From assembly GCA_007258455.2 (NCBI GenBank), contig VDFB02321286.1:1-64000 (forward strand): a DNA stretch of 64,000 nt, read 5' to 3'. Below the pieces are notes generated by a model. That model searched no databases. It was not told the origin of the DNA and was given only the letters and a program-made list of their open reading frames with translations. This document shows, piece after piece, positions 45,529-57,628 of the stretch; position 1 is the first letter of the stretch; each line of letters opens with the position of its first letter. Position numbers and translations under genes: made by a program. The DNA comes from Sequoia sempervirens. Its lineage: Eukaryota > Streptophyta > Pinopsida > Cupressales > Cupressaceae.

Positions 45529-47500
45529 CTATTCTCTATAAATATCCCTTGAGTTGTTGGATTCAGCTCTAACAGACAGAGTGATATCATACTCCAATTG
45601 CTTATAAGCTCCGTGTTGTTGTCCCCAACTAATTTCATTTTGTACCCAAGACATAAATGCCCTCAATTGGATATCCCCAACATATAGCAATAGATTCCAA
45701 TCATGGTCTTCAATTACAACATAATTAAGTAAATAAAATTCACATAGCAACTTCTTCATTTCAAGGGAGGCAATCCTATAAGCATTGAAAAATACAACAG
45801 GGGTGTCAATAGAAGGATTCAAACCTGAGACAAACCTTGACAACTTCAAAGAGAGATATTTCTCTTTTAGGAGCAAAGCATACACCCTTGGAGGGGTCCT
45901 ATATTCCAAAATATTTGGTGTCAAAGCTACCATATCATCCACCCTGTACTTTAGGGTGGAAATTTTTGCATCTTTATCTTCAATCTCCTCATCCTTCTTT
46001 TGAATTTCCTTCTTCAATTTCCATTTTTCCTTTTTCCATTCTTCCTCCCTTCTTTGTATTTCTTTCCATAAATTCAAAATCATTGCATGTACTATAAAAT
46101 TAGGAGGATTATGAATTCCTACCAATATTTTTGTCGATGGTGGATCCTCCTATGGCACTATCTACATGGATTTAGGCTTTCCAATTATCTTTGGCTACAG
46201 GGGCACTATTTCTTCTTTCACTTCTTGCTACAGGGGCCCTCATTCTTGTTTTTGTTGTGGTTGCAGGAACTCCTGCTCTAGTTTTGGCTTTTGCTGCAAG
46301 ACTTCTTGTTGGACTTCTTGCTCATGCTACAGGAAATCCTAATTTTCCTCAAACTCTTCTACAATGTTAGCAAGATCAGCTAGTGTTATATTTGTTGCTT
46401 TCCTAAATATGTCTTCTTCTTCAACGTTCTCTTGTCCCATTGGAGCTTTAGGTTCCTCATGTGATGTCTCACTAGGCTTAGGGATTTCCTATGGAGGCAT
46501 ACCAATCACAAGCCCAGTTGGTCTTGATTTCCTAGGAGCTCTCTCACGTTTTCATTTGGCTACAGAATGAACAATGCCAACCTTCCTCTTTTTAGAACTT
46601 GACACCTTTTTTTCTACAGGTTGTGTTTTAGCTTTCCCCTTTCTCATTTCTGCTTCTCTCTATTGTGCTCTAGTTTTTATCAAGGTTTCAAGTGGAATGT
46701 CATCATAAGAATCTGATGAAGAACTTTCTTTTTCTGAGTGCTTTGTTCCAAAAGAACTAATTTCTATGGTTTCTTTTGCTACCGGAGGATTCACACTAGA
46801 GCCAACACTAGAGGTTGAAGCGCCAAGAGGGGCTTCAACCGTGCTCAATCTCCTGCTAGACCTATGGGGTTGAGGTAAATCCCTAGGTTGTAAGTGCTCA
46901 GATTTAATTTGATCAACATTTATAAATTCTTTCCAGGTCATTCTAAATACATCATGTAGAGACTTTTCAACTAGCAATTTAATTAGACAATGGTGGTAAA
47001 TAGAATTATCCCTATCTTTTTGGGTCTTGACTTCCATGATTGAGAGAAGATTGTATAACACGTTAGGCACATTCATCCTCCTTCTATGCCTCATGTGATT
47101 CAAAAGATTGAAGTGCACAAAATGAAAACTTGACTGGTGACCCTCATAGGTGATGTATTTGATAACATAAGCGACTATCTGCTTCCATGGATCTGGTAGA
47201 GACATTCTCTTTGCACCCTGTTTATCAATTCTCAATGGGGGGTCATTCAGCTTTGTAAATTTGACCTTGGTTGATTTGGCGTCTCTAGAGGTAGGGTACT
47301 TGTCGCCATCAACTAGTAACCCTGTGACTTCTGTAGTTCTTTCCTTAGTTGCTACAACTTCCAACCCTTTTACTGTGTCTTTCCCTTCAGAAAATGTTGG
47401 GCGAATTCAAGGGCAATGCTTTCATCAAAGCCATCTAGCTTCAGGAAGTAATCTGACCATCCATAATTTCTAAATTCATCCAGGCATTGTGCATCCTACA
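45529..47500 (-). pseudogene. Accessory ORF after pol, unknown function
   Basis: The reading starts near 47500 (DEFRNYGWSDYFLKLDGFDE), continues through ALEFAQHFLKGKTQ and one stop, then is open 47364-46660: VVATKERTTEVTGL, WKQIVAYVIKYITYEG, then a region ending MTWKEFINVDQ. A Ser-rich segment leads to VSSSKKRKVG (about 46595), which contains a classic basic nuclear-localisation motif. Then come acidic and Gln-rich parts and a coiled coil (EIQRREEEWKKEKWKLKKEI, about 46070). The last open part is 46125-45529. Stops separate the pieces. The position is where some plant gypsy elements carry env-like or other extra ORFs, but no signal peptide or envelope signature is visible. Confidence 0.6.
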
Positions 47501-48199
47501 ATAAAACATCATGCACCATGGGTTCATTTTGAATTAACCCACCTCCCATTGTCTGCAATCAAACAAATGCTTTGCAACTTCTTTCCTGCAGTACCTTTTG
47601 AATTTCCAGTGCTAATATTGACTAATTTTTCTTTTCTTTGTTTCACCTTTTTTCTTGCAACTCAAGATTATGATAGGGTCAATAATGGCAAGAAAAGGAG
47701 TGATAAAGGGGAATTATGATGGGAAGAAATGGTGGTTTCAATTAATGTCACTTCACACATGCAAGCCATCCTCTCGCTCAGATTTCAAATCAGCTCATTT
47801 TAAATTTTTTGACATAGCCTAGCGTAAATTGACACATGGGAAATATATTTACATCTTTTTCTTTCCCCTCCCCCAACCTAAATTTGGACATGTGTCCACA
47901 CATGCAAGATGGGAGTGGTGATTTGACAAGGAATGATGGCATTTTATGTAAACGTCTATAGTAACATACAATGATTAAATGAATGCACTTAAAAGATGAT
48001 TAAAGATAGAAATTAATGCACACATTCCTAAATGTGTGGAATATTTGCTGCGAAGATTGTGGAGAAAGTATTGCTCACCTTTTAGGGAATAAATTGAGCA
48101 ATTAATGAAAATGAAGTGGTGGAAGAGAGAGAAAGGTGGTGATGGATAGGTGGATGGGAAAATGGGTGAAGAAATGGAATTCCACATAAGTGAAATTCT

Positions 48200-49560
48200 T
48201 TATTATGAGAAGTATGTACACCTTAATTAGCCAGAAGGAGGGACACAAGGTCCATTTCCTTTAGATACAAGAAGCTCGGGTGTTGAATGCTAGATGAATT
48301 GTTATAGGAACTCTTCTTTGGAAGATGGCTTGTGATATAATATGAGGTGATGACCAATGACAAGTAATTTGAACCTGACAGGGTCAATGGTAGTAAGTTG
48401 AACAACTCCATTAGGAAATACCTCAACAACTTCATATGGTCCTAGCCACCTTGTTCGCAATTTTCCTACATTGTCCGAGTATCTTGAGTCATAAAGCAGG
48501 GACCAATCTCTTGGTTGGAATTTCTTGTTCTTGATAAAATTTTCATGCCACCCGATTCTCTAATTCTACACTACTTTTGTATGTTGCAGGGTTGCTCTTC
48601 TTATCTCATCCAAAGTGTTTAGATGCATGATTATTTCTCTTTGTGCCCGAGAAATATCCATCCCCAAATCTACTACAGTTTACATAGTCTTATATTCAAA
48701 TTCAATTGGCATCATAGTTGTATTTCCATATAGCAACTCAAATGGGGTGAATCTTGTAGTTGTTTTCCAAGTTGTCCTATAGGACCAAATAGCTTCTGGT
48801 AATCTGTTTTCCCAATTATTTCTATGAATAGCTACTATTTTAGTTAGAATGGATTCAGTTTCTCTATTGGTCACCTCAACTTGGTCATTAGCCTATGGGT
48901 GATAAGGAGTAGACTTCCTGTGCCTTATGTTGTACTCATTAACTAGTGCTGCAACAATGGTTGATGTGAATTGTGCCCCTTGATCAGTCACTATTTCTCT
49001 TGGGACTCCATATCTTGTGAAAATTTCCTCATAAAGAAATTTTGTAACCTTGTTATCTCTTGCATGCTTCATGGCCTTAACTTCTACCCACTTTGTCACA
49101 TAATCAGTGCATACCAATATATAAGACTTACCATTTGATGGAGGGTCAATGGGTCCCACAAAATCCAATCCCCACTTGTCAAAGGGAGTGATTACTACCT
49201 GAGGGTACAATGGCATCTCATCAGGTCTGGTTGGTTTGCCCATTCTTTGACATCTATCACATTTTTTGGTATACCTTCCTGCATCCTTGTGGAGTGTTGG
49301 CCATTAGTATCATATGTTCAAAACCTTCATTGCTATCTTCTTGGTTGCAAGGTTTCCTCCACACGGTTTGTTGTGACATGCATGCAAAATTTCATATGTC
49401 TCATCTTCTCTTACACATCTCCTCATAACATGGTTGGGTCTAGTATAAAACAAACATCCAGTAATCCAAGAGAAAGGAAAATATTTTTCAATGAGTGTCC
49501 TTTTATCTTTTGGAGAGAAGTGAGAAGGAACTCTACCTGTGACCAAGTAATTGTCTATGT
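48200..49560 (-). pseudogene. Ty3/gypsy integrase of the second element
   Basis: On -, the zinc-binding part HACHNKPCGGNLATKK...KKCDRCQRMG (about 49400-49230) is followed by the catalytic core: first Asp in WGLDFVGPI (about 49165), second in IVTDQGAQF (about 48985), and Glu in NDQVEVTNRE (about 48870). All three catalytic residues are present. A stop sits between the second and third (near 48894), and another ends the open stretch near 48680. The C-terminal part reads LRTRWLGPYEVVEVFPNG (about 48425). It lacks an obvious chromodomain. Confidence 0.85.
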
Positions 49561-49599
49561 CAGTATACCAGGGTGTTTGTACACTGAGGGAGAATAAAT

Positions 49600-50050
49600 G
49601 CTCATTAGGGAAAGAGTCATCTATGGGTTGATTGTCTTCTAATGTAGTTATCCTTGAAAGAAAATCTGCAACAACATTGGTCTTCCTTGGCTTATACACA
49701 ATGGTTATATCAAAATCCTGCATCAACAATAACCATCTTTCCAATCTACCTGTGATCAAAGGTTTTTCATGAGATATCTAATGGCTACATGATCAGTGTG
49801 CACAAATATTTGGTAGCCTGTTATGTAATGTCTGAATTTGTTTAGTGCATAGATTACTACCAACATTTCTTTTTCTGTCACTGTATAATTGAATTCAACT
49901 CCTAAATTTTTGCTAACAAAGTAAATGAAATTTTCAACAACTCCTTTCTATCCTAAGACTGCTCCTATAGCATAATTTAAGGCATCAATATGGATGTGGA
50001 AAGGAAGCTCCCAATTAGGACCTTTCATTATAGGAGCATGAGTCAAAGCT
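49600..50050 (-). pseudogene. Ty3/gypsy RNase H of the second element
   Basis: Translation gives ALTHAPIMKGPNWELPFHIH, IDALNYAIGAVLG, then FNYTVTEKEMLVVIYALNKF and FVHTDHVAIRYLM, the usual RNase H blocks, followed by RLERWLLLMQDFDITIVYKP and NVVADFLSR. A frameshift near 49760 and single stops break it. Confidence 0.8.
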
Positions 50051-50930
50051 TCCTTCAAGTCAAAAAATGCCTTGTCATAAGCTTTAGTCCACTAAAATTC
50101 AACATCTTTAGTGAGAAGATGTATAATGGTGCTGCTACCTTGCTGAAATCCTTGATGAAATGCCTATAATATCCTACATGACCCAAGAAACTCCTAAAAT
50201 CCTTTTGTTTTGCAGGTGTGAGAAAATTTGTGATTACCTCAATCTTTACATGATCTACCTGAATTCCCTTATGGGAGATGTAGTGGCCAATAACTACACC
50301 TTCTTGCATCATCATGAAGCACTTTTCATTGTTTAAGGAAAAGTTTTGGTCTTCACATCTCTGTAGGAGCCCTCTAAGATTTTCCAACTCTTGATTAAAA
50401 TCAACACCATAAATGGTAAATTCATCCATATGAATTTCCATGCAATCATGTGAAATGTTTGAGAATATGCTAATGACTTCCCTTTGGAAACTTGTAGGTG
50501 CATTGCATAAGGCAAATGGGAGCACTGAATAGGCATAGGTCCCCCATGGATAGGTAAATGTAGTATTCTCCTACTCCTCTAGTGCAATTTGGATCTGGTT
50601 GTAGCCGTTGAACCCATTTAGAAATGAAAAGTATTGCTTTCTTGCAAGTGTGTCCAAAACTTGATCAATGAAGGGTAAACGAAAGTGGTCCTTCTTGGTG
50701 GCAGCATTAAGTTCCCTATAATCAACACAAACTCACTATTTCCATCCTTTCTTGGGAACAATCTCTAATGGAGACACCCACTAACTATCTGAAATGGGGT
50801 AGATAAATCCTGCATCTAGTAATTTTTGCAGTTCTCCTTTCACAATCTCTCTTAGTGCATGGTTAATTCTTCTTTGTGGCTATCTTACTGGGCTGCAATT
50901 GTCTCTGATGTAAATTCTATGTGTACAAAG
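50051..50930 (-). pseudogene. Ty3/gypsy reverse transcriptase of the second element
   Basis: Blocks in order: GELQKLLDAGFIYPISDS, WVSPLEIVPKKGW, VCVDYRELNAATKKDHFRLP (near 50710), FSFLNGFNGYNQI, TFTYPWGTYAYSVLPFALCN (near 50530), and the catalytic loop IHMDEFTIYG (about 50417-50432). The family has a V/FMDD loop, so the second catalytic Asp is Glu here. Then come FSLNNEKCFMMMQEGVVIGH and FLGHVGYYRHFIKDFSKVA. Three stops lie at conserved Trp or Gln positions. Confidence 0.88.
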
Positions 50931-52100
50931 TTTAGAATCCAATCCCTTTATATCATGATAATCCCATGCAAATGCATGTTGATGGGTCCTTAGTAGGTTC
51001 ACCAATAAGAATTGACGTTCTTTATTCAATTTACTGTTAACATTCAAATATTTTCCTTCTGACACCTGTACTTGTGTAGTTAACTCTATCATGGATGCTT
51101 CACTAACACATGGTACCTTTAGTTCATATGGAAGCAATGTATGGGAAATACTTGTTGTTGCAGGAAGTCTATCTATAGGAAAAATGGCTGTAGGAAGAGC
51201 ATATGTAGGAAGAACGTCTACAGGAACAGTGGTTGCAGGAAGAGCAGGTAGAAGTGTCTTGACTAGAGTAGTAGAATGAGAAGATGATGCTTCTTCCACT
51301 TTACAATGGTTTTGAATGATGTTAGCCAATACTTCATCCTCATCTTAGAGATGTATGAAAGAGATTCTACCTAGCATCATAAGCTATGCCACAAAGTTAA
51401 GTTCCTCAGCCTCTTCACCAACATGTGACCATACAAGATTATCTTCATCATGAAATGGTTGAGCGGGTGGATAAAGAACAAAAATTTTAGTGCTCCTCCC
51501 ATTTGAAATGGTCATGTCACCTGACCGACATCCAATGTATGCATCTATAGTTGCCAACCATGGCCTTCAAAGAATAATGGGATACCCGCCTAATGTAGCT
51601 TTAGGATAAAGAATCACAAAGTCTACTAGGTACTCCCAGGAGTCTAGAACTACCACAAGATCCTCCACTACACCATTGAGTTTAACAGTAGAGCTATCAA
51701 CAAGCTACAGTATAGTAGGAGTAGATCTCATGCTTGTGATATTTAGTTGCTATAGGATGTCTTTGGTCATTACATTTATTGTTGCCCCTAAATCAATCAA
51801 AGCATTCTTTACTTGGACCCCGTTTATAATAACTGCTACCATGGGACTATCTGGGTCATTATACTTGGGAATAGTCACTTTTCCCATCATGATGTCAGCT
51901 AGCTATCCCACCACATGAACTCTAGTTGGGTCCATTTTCCTACCTAGCTTCTTAAGACATGCTTCCTTGATTTCCTTGCCATAGATTGGAACATCCTTTA
52001 TGGATTGAAATAGAGGTATTTGGACACATATATGCTTCAGCTGATTCAAGATATCAAAATTTGTATTCTCCCTCTCTTCCTTCTTCTTGGCAACTTCCAA
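50931..52100 (-). pseudogene. Protease region of the second gypsy element
   Basis: The active-site block ALIDLGATINVM (about 51770-51812) has the Asp-Leu-Gly-Ala form seen in retroviral-type aspartic proteases of plant gypsy elements. The strand DLVVVLDSWEYLVDFVIL and the flap-distal block GGYPIILRRPWLATIDAYIG follow. Downstream is a low-complexity segment with repeated LPA/LPT units (51329-51180) before the reverse transcriptase. Stops occur near 51903 and 51340. Confidence 0.75.
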
Positions 52101-53868
52101 TCTATGAGGAAATGGTGGTTCTTGTTCAATCTGGTTGACTTGGGCTAGTTCACGATTTTTAGGTACACTAGGCTAAATGGGATCATTCAGAGGCTCCTCT
52201 TCCTCTTCCATAGGAAGCTTAGTGATAATGGGTTTAGAAGGGGCTCGTAGAGTAGTACCTGAATGCAAGTGGATCACTTAAACTCATAGTATATGCAGGG
52301 AATTGATTTGAATTAGTAGATTATGCAGGCTACTGTTGTGGTTTGTTATTTGGATTGAGTGTGGGCTGACCTGGTAGTTGAGTAGGTTTAGGTGAATTTG
52401 AGCTTGGATTAGCAGTTGGAGGCATTATAGCACACTGTTGGGTTAAGAAGGTTGTTGCATGTAACTGGTTTTTTGAGTAGGCCATTGCTGCCCTCCTCTC
52501 CATTGATTTGTTTGCTGCGAATTTCTTGGAGGTAGCTGCCAATGCCCTTGAAATTGTTGCCAATTCCCCTGAGGTTGCTGCCACTGGGGTGGAGAACTCT
52601 GATGACTGGTCCAAGAATTTGGAGGGTTACTCCAATTTTTTGGTGGATATGGTGGTTTCCATTGGTTACCAGATGAATAGGAATTAAAATATGGTCCAGC
52701 ATAGGAGAGTGGATCTAGTGGCATACCTTGTCTTGGAGCCCAAGGCTTCCTTTGCACAATATAGTAGATTTGGCCTTCTTCAATATGGATTGGCTTGAAC
52801 TTAGGTGGAACCTACTTTCTTTCAAGATTAGGTACCATCTTACATCTGCAATCCTTCTTTTGTCTATAGTGGGGGAAATACTCTATCAACATTGCCTCTG
52901 CCTCCTCTTGCTTTTTGGCCTGAAGTGTATCTAGTTGAGTAACTAGATTATTGATAATGTCTTGCTTGGAGTCTACCAGCAAATAAGTAATCTCCATTCT
53001 TGAAACTCCACTGGTAGTTGACTTACCCATGGAAGATTGGTAAGCTCTCCCTTTCTTTGAAGCTGCCCTAGAGTAGTTCTAGCATATTTTCTTGATATCT
53101 TCCCAAGGAACTTGGGAGATATCTCCTCCTCCCATGAGGTCCAAGGCATCAGTGCAACTATCATTGATTCCTCTTAGGAAATTTTTTTTTGTGAGTCTTC
53201 ATTAAGTGTATGGTGTGGAGATTTTTGTAGGAAAAATAGAAACCTTGCAATGTAATCTTCCAGGCTCTCATCTTCCTTTTGCTACATCCTAAAAATTTCA
53301 CCTCCTCTCATGTCACAGCCTCTGCAATATTCCTTGTATTTGTCAAGGAATTTTGTCTTCATTTCTTCCCAAGTTTCCACAATATATTTTTCTAGGTTCA
53401 TGAACCATCTTAATGCAACCTCTTTCAAAGTGGTAGGAAATAACTTAACCCTATGGGCATTAGTAGTATAATCATAACTCTTGCAGAGTATGTCAAACTC
53501 AAATAAAAAGGTATCAACATCTTCTATGACAAGTTCATAAAACGTTGGGAGTGCTAAGGAGGAATGTTCTTGATGTTGTCAACTTCATTATGATGGGAAA
53601 TGGGGAAAGGAAAAGTTGATTTGTTAGGTATGTTCCTATTTGCATCACCCATGCCTGCTTGATGTGGTTCCAAAGCAAAGGGGTTCTCAAGCTGATTTTG
53701 ATCTTCAAAGGAGACTTCAGAACTAGTCAGATCAGGATATGCATTAACAAATGGGTGTGGATATTCTTCTTCTTCTTCTGGTAGATTATGATATTCAACT
53801 AGCTAGAATGGATTAGGATTGTTAGGAAAGAATCTCCCATAAGAATCCCTTCTTCCTCCTCTATGCAT
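52101..53868 (-). pseudogene. Gag of the second gypsy element
   Basis: The ATG at 53866-53868 opens MHRGGRRDSYGRFFPNNPNP, then a stop. The Retrotrans_gag core follows near 53550-53350 (FYELVIEDVDTFLFEFDILC, RVKLFPTTLKEVALRWFMN, TWEEMKTKFLDKY). Next is a piece with a coiled-coil and Cys cluster (EYFPHYRQKKDCRCK, near 52865), then a Trp/Gln/Pro-rich domain (52757-52443). No CCHC knuckle was seen. Frameshifts near 53170, 53030 and 52800 separate the parts. Confidence 0.75.
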
Positions 53869-54027
53869 GCGATATCACTCACTATCAGTCAACTCACACA
53901 AAAAATTGGTAAGGAATAATGGGGGGCATTACTTCCTAAATGAGGATATACTAAGAACAACTTCCAAAAACACTACAACAAGAAAAACTACCAATGAATC
54001 CAAAAGACTCCCTAGTTTGACACCATC

Positions 54028-54044
54028 CCCGACAATGACGCCAA
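54028..54044 (-). other. Primer-binding site of the second gypsy element
   Basis: On -, TGGCGTCATTGTCGGGG starts a few bases after the LTR end ACGCCAACA. It differs at three positions from TGGCGCCGTTGCCGGGG. Confidence 0.8.
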
Positions 54045-54047
54045 AAA

Positions 54048-55232
54048 TGTTGGCGTCCTACAATGATTTTAATAACTAAGCCTTTACAACCATGATTTAG
54101 AGATTGGACATCTAACCTGAATAGCTATTTCAATCATCATGAAGGTGCATTTAACTTGTCAACCCATGGATGTGAACTTGAAATGGGTCAACACAGTATG
54201 TGCACTAGGAACTCAAAGTATCCATTTCATTCTACAACTAAGGAACACACAATACTAAAAGTAAATTACTTGAAAATGAATGATACAAATGCTTAACATC
54301 AATCAATGAATATTCTAAGCTAAAATGTATAACAGGAATAAAAATCTGAGCAACAAACAGGACACTACTCTGTCTGCTTTGGCTGCAGGAACAATTGATG
54401 CCAGACTTCTAACTAAGTACCAAACAACAAGTAATAATAAACTAAGAAAATAAATTACTCACCAAGTAGGCCCCCTTGGACAAGTATCCTCTAAAACTAA
54501 TGAGAACTTAGATGCTCGAACTCAAAACTTTATTTTATTCACTATAAATCATGAGTACAAAAGAGTAATGTATTTGTATTACTAAAAACTGGAGAGTGCA
54601 AGTACAATATCAAATCGTGCAACCTATTTGAATAAGGAGCATTAGATCATTATATATACTAACAGCTAAACAAGGTAGTCAACTCCATGACTGGGAGGAC
54701 ACCATTTAGGGAAAACAGAGAAAATGGAACGATGACCATTACACGTGCATGGAATGTAGTCAGACATGCAGGTCTAAATGTAGATTCAGATCAACAATAA
54801 CACTTGTGCATGCTTGATCATTAAAATCCACTAGAAGGGAGTTATGTTTAGTTGCTTGAAGAATCTTTTACCGTTAGCCTCCTTTGACTTGGAGCAATTC
54901 ATTTGCTGGATGTTATGGTGCATGCCCAGCTGGCAGCGTCTTCCTCAACTTAGCATACTAAATTTGTATGGTAAAGTTAGTACGCATAATAACTGCACAT
55001 CTATATCCACCTTAAGGAATATTCATTAACCACATGCAAAATCAATATATATATATAATCCACATAATATGCCAAATGTCATTAAAACTTCCAGAGATAA
55101 GATTAAGTCCAATGTCAATGGTTTGAGGGAAACATTATGAAAATACCAACATTTAACATTAAAGTCCATGACATCTACCAACAAATAAACTATAGATTAT
55201 ACCCAAAATTGGACCAAAAACTAGGCTCATCA
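54048..55232 (-). repeat. 5' LTR of the second gypsy element
   Basis: On - it runs TGATGAGCC to ACGCCAACA. It pairs with 43803-45028. Confidence 0.88.
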
Positions 55233-55340
55233 CAATCTCCACCACGTAAGTAGACCACCTCATGTTGGATGGTAATGGAAGTTCCTACCACTTCGGGACA
55301 AGAAGTGATTGCCACACTCTTGGGCTTAATTATAATGAAT
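55233..55340. repeat. Host tandem repeat, unit 3
   Basis: GTAAGTAGACCACCTCATG at 55246 begins the third unit, which runs to about GGCTTAATTATAATGAA. It restores the right flank of the second gypsy insertion. Confidence 0.75.
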
Positions 55341-55640
55341 AGACTCTAGGTGCTCTATTGTGCTTTCCTTTCCAATCCTTTCTATGATTGGTTATGGGGA
55401 ATGAAACTATAGAGTAGACCAATGTGGCAATGTTATTTATATTAATTGTTCATTTATTCTTAAGTTCATGATTTAATTTAGAATACTATTTGTAAAACAA
55501 ACTATATCATTGGAATTGTTACTTTTGGGAAAAATCAAGCATACACCAACCAGGGGATATTACATATGTTTGTGTATGAGTTATGAATGTTCATGATTTT
55601 AGTAGGATTTTATGTTTAAATTATAGTTGTTAACGATGGA

Positions 55641-55995
55641 AATTCCTTCTAGGAATTCTATATGCTTTTATAACAAAATTACCCTAGATTTTAATAATAT
55701 CCTCAATGATGAGAATTTACTAAAAACAAAAAAAAACCTAAATTTTACACCTTACACCTATAAGGAATTCTTCAGAGATACAATGTTGGACCAAAATTTT
55801 CTTAGATTTATTCCCATCCAAGGCTTTGCTTATACATTTAGCACATGAGATTATACCGTGTTCTTTAATGTTAATTAGACCAAGCCCTCCAAAAGTCTCA
55901 AGAAGGCAACTCTGTGAAATATTTTTCCATGTTCTAATAAGCCCCATATAAAATCTCTAATATTTTTTTTACACATTTGATATCTTTTTGGAAGC
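55641..55995 (-). pseudogene. LINE reverse-transcriptase C-terminal remnant
   Basis: On -, KNIRDFIWG (about 55970) is followed by WKNISQSCLLETFGGLGLIN (about 55920-55870) and the segment CAKCISKALDGNKSKKILVQ. This is the F-W-G...K...W...L-x-x-P-x-x-x-GGLG pattern found after the polymerase domain of plant non-LTR retrotransposons. The conserved Pro is lost. Only this short part remains and it is not in one clean frame. Confidence 0.65.
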
Positions 55996-57340
55996 CACTA
56001 GTTCATGATGCACACTAAATGATGTAGGAACAAATTGAGAAGTAGACTTGACAGTAGCTATTAATACCTTAGGAAAAACTAACTAAACACCTAAGCTAAG
56101 TGTGCCTCAACACTTGGAGAAAAGAAAAACTATGTGCCTCAACATTTATTGACCTTGAAAGAAAACTTATTCTAACCTACACTAACGAACAATGACACCT
56201 TCTCAAACAAAACCATTGACCAAGGTTTTTTGAAATAGCTTCCTTTTAGGGATATAAAGGATGCACCAAAATAATATTAGTCATAATAAATATTCCCTAA
56301 ATGATTGTATTTGAAGGATGTAAAAAATTGTCCAAGGGAAGATAAAAAGATATGATGATATAAATCATAATTTATCCATATAACAAGCATCCTAGATATC
56401 ATAAATTTAGGTAATCAATGTCAACAACAATATGCTAGAATTTCTATGAAAAATCACTTACTAGGATAAAATACATGTGTATGAATATGAAAAATAGGAC
56501 ATGAGAATGATAATTTATAAAGGGGACAATGTATCCCTTATAATTTTAAGTTACATAGTAAGGGAGGAGATACTAGATGCACAAAGAATGTTGATTTATC
56601 TCTAGGTTTTTGTGCAAGTCCAATACAAGTTATACAATGTAATTATTTATAGATGAAGGTTGATAGGTAAGACCTACATCTATGTTGACATGTATATGCA
56701 ATGCACTTGGTTGTATTGAATATGGTAAATCCATATATAGTTTTATTACATGTGGCACAATAATTATCATTTGTGAGATTTCTATGGTACATCATATATT
56801 AAATTTTTTTGGAGCCATTTCCCATGGTGTACATCCTATCAAGTGAGCTACAAATACATATGTTGGAATTTGACATGAAGAATTTAATTCCATATATTGT
56901 ATGTGTATAGTCTAATGATAGGTATAAGGAGGCTAAGCATGTTTGGTGGCACATAATATGAAACTTTGAGCATATATGTAAAAAATGTACTAACCCTAAA
57001 CCTTTATTTACAATGTAAAAACCTTGATTTGCAATGCATTGACCACAAATTGTGATTTGCAATACATTAACCCTAATTTTTAATACATTAACCAAGTGAT
57101 TTGTGGAGGTATTGGGCATGGCTTATCTTGATCCTACGTCTTCACTCAAACCTTCCACAGGTCTACCCTATCCATCATTGGTGTCGTGGACTCCCTCAAA
57201 GCTAAAAGAAGATAGGTGCTAAACAGTTTTGTTAAAATGAACCGAAAAACTACTAGTTGTTAGTTCATATAATTGCTAAAAATAACAATAAATAATTCCT
57301 TTGAATGAAAGAATGTTTTTCTTAAATTGATGAACGCCTT
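55996..57340. other. AT-rich intergenic DNA, no gene seen
   Basis: A short run of TTGATTTGCAATGCATT-like units lies near 57010-57090. A 106-codon minus-strand ORF (56799-57119) has no recognisable family. Confidence 0.5.
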
Positions 57341-57512
57341 CAATTGAAGGTATTTTTGTGAAGACCTTCAAATGAAGGACCTTATTTCAAAGAAATATCT
57401 TCGAACAAAGGGCCTTCATTCGAAGAAATATCTTCAAACAAAGGGACTTCATTTAAAGATATATATTCAAATACAAGGCCTTTGTTTGAAGAAATATCTT
57501 CAAATGAAGTTT
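57341..57512. repeat. Imperfect tandem repeats with internal palindromes
   Basis: Units of about 33-36 bp carry GAAGAAATATCTTCAAACAA and (A)GGGCCTTCATT. Many units contain short palindromes such as CTTCAATTGAAG and GAAGATATTTCTTC. About five units are visible. Confidence 0.75.
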
Positions 57513-57591
57513 CTCTAAGAAATCATCCTCCACCCTCCCTCCAAAAATTTTAATGTCACAAAATAGGACTCATTATTGTGAGAGTACCCTT

Positions 57592-57594
<3 letters not shown>

Positions 57595-57624
<30 letters not shown>
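57595..57624. repeat. (TC)n microsatellite
   Basis: An uninterrupted TC run of about 14 units follows AGATC and ends in TTCTTAG. Confidence 0.95.

Positions 57625-57628
<4 letters not shown>

Larger units (their letters stand above)
43803..55232 (-). mobile_element. Ty3/gypsy LTR retrotransposon with an extra ORF after pol
   Basis: The element is 11,430 bp on -. Its 5' LTR is on the right (54048-55232) and its 3' LTR on the left (43803-45028). The primer site on - reads TGGCGTCATTGTCGGGG, close to the TGGCGCCGTTGCCGGGG type used by Athila/Tat-like gypsy elements. Order on -: gag, protease, reverse transcriptase, RNase H, integrase, accessory ORF, polypurine tract (GGTTGGGGGGAG). Target duplications are worn (TAATT versus CAATC). 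Stops and frameshifts throughout show it is inactive, but less decayed than the gypsy element at 4200. Confidence 0.9.

Noticed and set aside
45529..47500. Possible env-like gene after gypsy pol
   Set aside because: No signal peptide, membrane anchor or envelope signature; a nuclear-localisation motif argues for a different role.
57341..57512. Regularly spaced repeats resembling a CRISPR array
   Set aside because: There are no unique spacers, the units are contiguous and degenerate, and the window is plant nuclear DNA.
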